DNA from: Parasponia andersonii
Lineage: Eukaryota > Streptophyta > Magnoliopsida > Rosales > Cannabaceae
Assembly (NCBI GenBank): GCA_002914805.1
Contig: JXTB01000244.1
Location: 467,363-531,362 of the forward strand
Length of the DNA stretch: 64,000 bases
Reading direction: 5' to 3'
How positions within the stretch are numbered: the first letter of the stretch is position 1; every line of letters starts with the position of its first letter. This document shows positions 62,588-64,000 of the stretch, in pieces. The notes under the pieces are model-generated. The model did no database searches, had not been told where the DNA came from, and worked only from the letters and a program-made list of their open reading frames with translations. A program made the translations under genes and the position numbers.

Positions 62588-63539
62588 ATAAAACCATCTA
62601 TCGATCTCTTCTCCTAACACTATTTCTATAACCACACTTTCAATTAAAATTTAAAATTTAACTACTATTTTCTATACCGATTTTTTCATAAATTATTGTT
62701 TAATATAATTTTTTCTTTTCTGTTTCCATCTCTCTTTCATATTTTCTCCTTCTCATACCAATTTTTCTATTCCTTTTCTTTCATTTTCCTCACCCTTCTT
62801 ATACCCAAAAGAACATGGGTGACTATTGTCACCCCCATTTTTTCTCTTCCCATCCCTTTTTTAATTAATTAGTTATTCTAAAAAATATCCTCTTACAAAT
62901 TGACACAAATAATTTCATATGTTATTAAATAATAGAAGACTAATTCTTAACATACTCCTCACAAACGAAAATATATCACTTACGAAAATTATGTTAGATA
63001 AAAAAAATTAAAATTTAATTTATATAATTTGATTTCTATGATAAATTATAGAACCAAAGATTTTATTCTATCAATAATTTTGATATTAATGAAAAACATA
63101 GCAGTCTTAAGATACTGAATTTTTTTTACCCCTTAACTTCGTTCATAAATATATTTTGCAAATCATAAATGCCTTTTATTATTAAGATAATTCATATGAA
63201 GTATATATAATTTCTTAATCGTACAATTATTTTTTTAAAAGAATAAATCATATCATATATGTGATTTCTTGATCGGTTACATATAAGATATATTTGAAAA
63301 AAAAAAAGATAATTCATATATATATATATATATATATATTCAAATTAGTAGGTAGTGTACGATATATATATATATATATATATATATTTAAAAAGATTCA
63401 TAAAGATTTTTTTTTTTAAAGAAAAACTATTGTACTATTATTCAATAGAAAAGTCTTCAAGTATAGCTTTAGAGATATACTCAGGTATCTTATTAATCCA
63501 CAAACAAGAATCTGTAAATACTAAAAGTAAAATTTGCTA
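62588..63539. other. AT-rich spacer with TA microsatellites
   Basis: No supported gene. (TA)n runs at about 63318-63340 and 63362-63388; the ORF spanning the second run is spurious. Confidence 0.7.
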
Positions 63540-63960
63540 GGCAATGAGCTGCAGAATTTCCAGAACGAGGAGTGTGTCTACAGCTAACATTTCCAAGCGT
63601 CTTTAACGATCGAACTTTGAACAGCAAGAGTAAAGAACCATTCAATAGCAGAAATCACATTCAAAGCATCCGTCTCAACACTTTTCAATACCAGATCAAG
63701 ACTAATAGCGAGTTGCAAACCTTCTATAAAAGCCAGACATTCTGCTATGAATGATGAATGCCTCAGGGGAGCCAGAACATTTTTTTGCCATTGCTACTGT
63801 TACTTCACTCAAATGGTTCAGAAAAAATGACGCCAACTCCGAAACTATCACCTTCGTGTGGGATAACAATATCCACATTCAATTTCAGACCACCATGAGA
63901 TGGGGAACTCCATCTTTGTACAGGTCGGGACTATTTTGATGAAGAAGATGAAAGAAACAA
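63540..63960 (-). pseudogene. RNase H-like (RVT_3 type) fragment
   Basis: Minus-strand translation in shifting frames gives AFIEGLQLAISLDLVLKSVE followed by TDALNVISAIEWF, and NSAAHCLANF, hallmarks of the plant RNase H-like domain found in LINE-type retroelement tails and stand-alone genes. The upstream half (SFGVGVIF-N) is in another frame. Several indels and stops are present. No reverse transcriptase is within the window; the source could lie beyond 64000. Confidence 0.6.
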
Positions 63961-64000
63961 ATAAAAATAAAAAACTCAGTACATCCGGGTAGTACCAAGA

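Noticed and set aside
1..64000. tRNA, rRNA or other structural RNA genes
   Set aside because: Only tRNA-complementary primer sites were seen; no cloverleaf or rRNA-like sequence was recognised by eye, though a covariance search was not possible.

Overview
The window reads as nuclear DNA of a flowering plant, most likely a eudicot: spliced genes with GT-AG introns, AT-rich spacers, and many LTR retrotransposons. I cannot name the species. Four plant genes are recognisable by their translated domains, but only three look intact: a Site-1 protease (subtilase SBT6.1/S1P, + strand, 13186-19017), a proline-rich extensin-like receptor kinase (PERK, - strand, 25345-29315) and chlorophyll b reductase NYC1 (- strand, 36185-46942). 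The fourth, a Rab7/RABG3-type small GTPase (- strand, 19499-21718), carries several independent lesions and is probably a pseudogene. No operon-like or pathway relationship links them.

Region by region: 1-2384 is a tandem array of about 240-bp monomers that are themselves built from an 11-bp TCGAA-phased subrepeat. 2385-11511 is a rearranged Ty3/gypsy-type composite inserted in that array. A minus-strand gag-pol copy with its 3' LTR is joined head-to-head to a plus-strand, internally deleted copy. The composite ends in a second inverted fragment, and a 5-bp CGAAA duplication flanks the whole block. The array ends near 11660. 13.1-29.3 kb is the gene-rich part (S1P, Rab7-like, PERK). 29.3-36.2 kb is AT-rich spacer. 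36.2-46.9 kb is NYC1, whose first intron has been inflated to about 7.3 kb by an antisense Ty1/copia-type LTR element (39533-45988). 47-52.1 kb is spacer with candidate DNA-transposon relics, a 44-bp minisatellite and a long GA microsatellite. 52173-62587 is a complete but mutated Ty3/gypsy chromovirus with LTRs over 2 kb, a chromodomain and ATAAA target duplications; a 1.65-kb solo-LTR-like insertion sits in its reverse transcriptase. 63.5-64 kb holds a decayed RNase H-like (RVT_3 type) fragment.

I did not find a new multi-gene system. The most unusual structures are the inverted composite retroelement inserted apparently as one unit, the helically phased satellite it entered, a putative U12-type intron in the Rab7-like gene, and an ATGA-overlapping upstream ORF on the Site-1 protease message. 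All calls are from reading translations and repeats by eye; identities and percentages were not computed.
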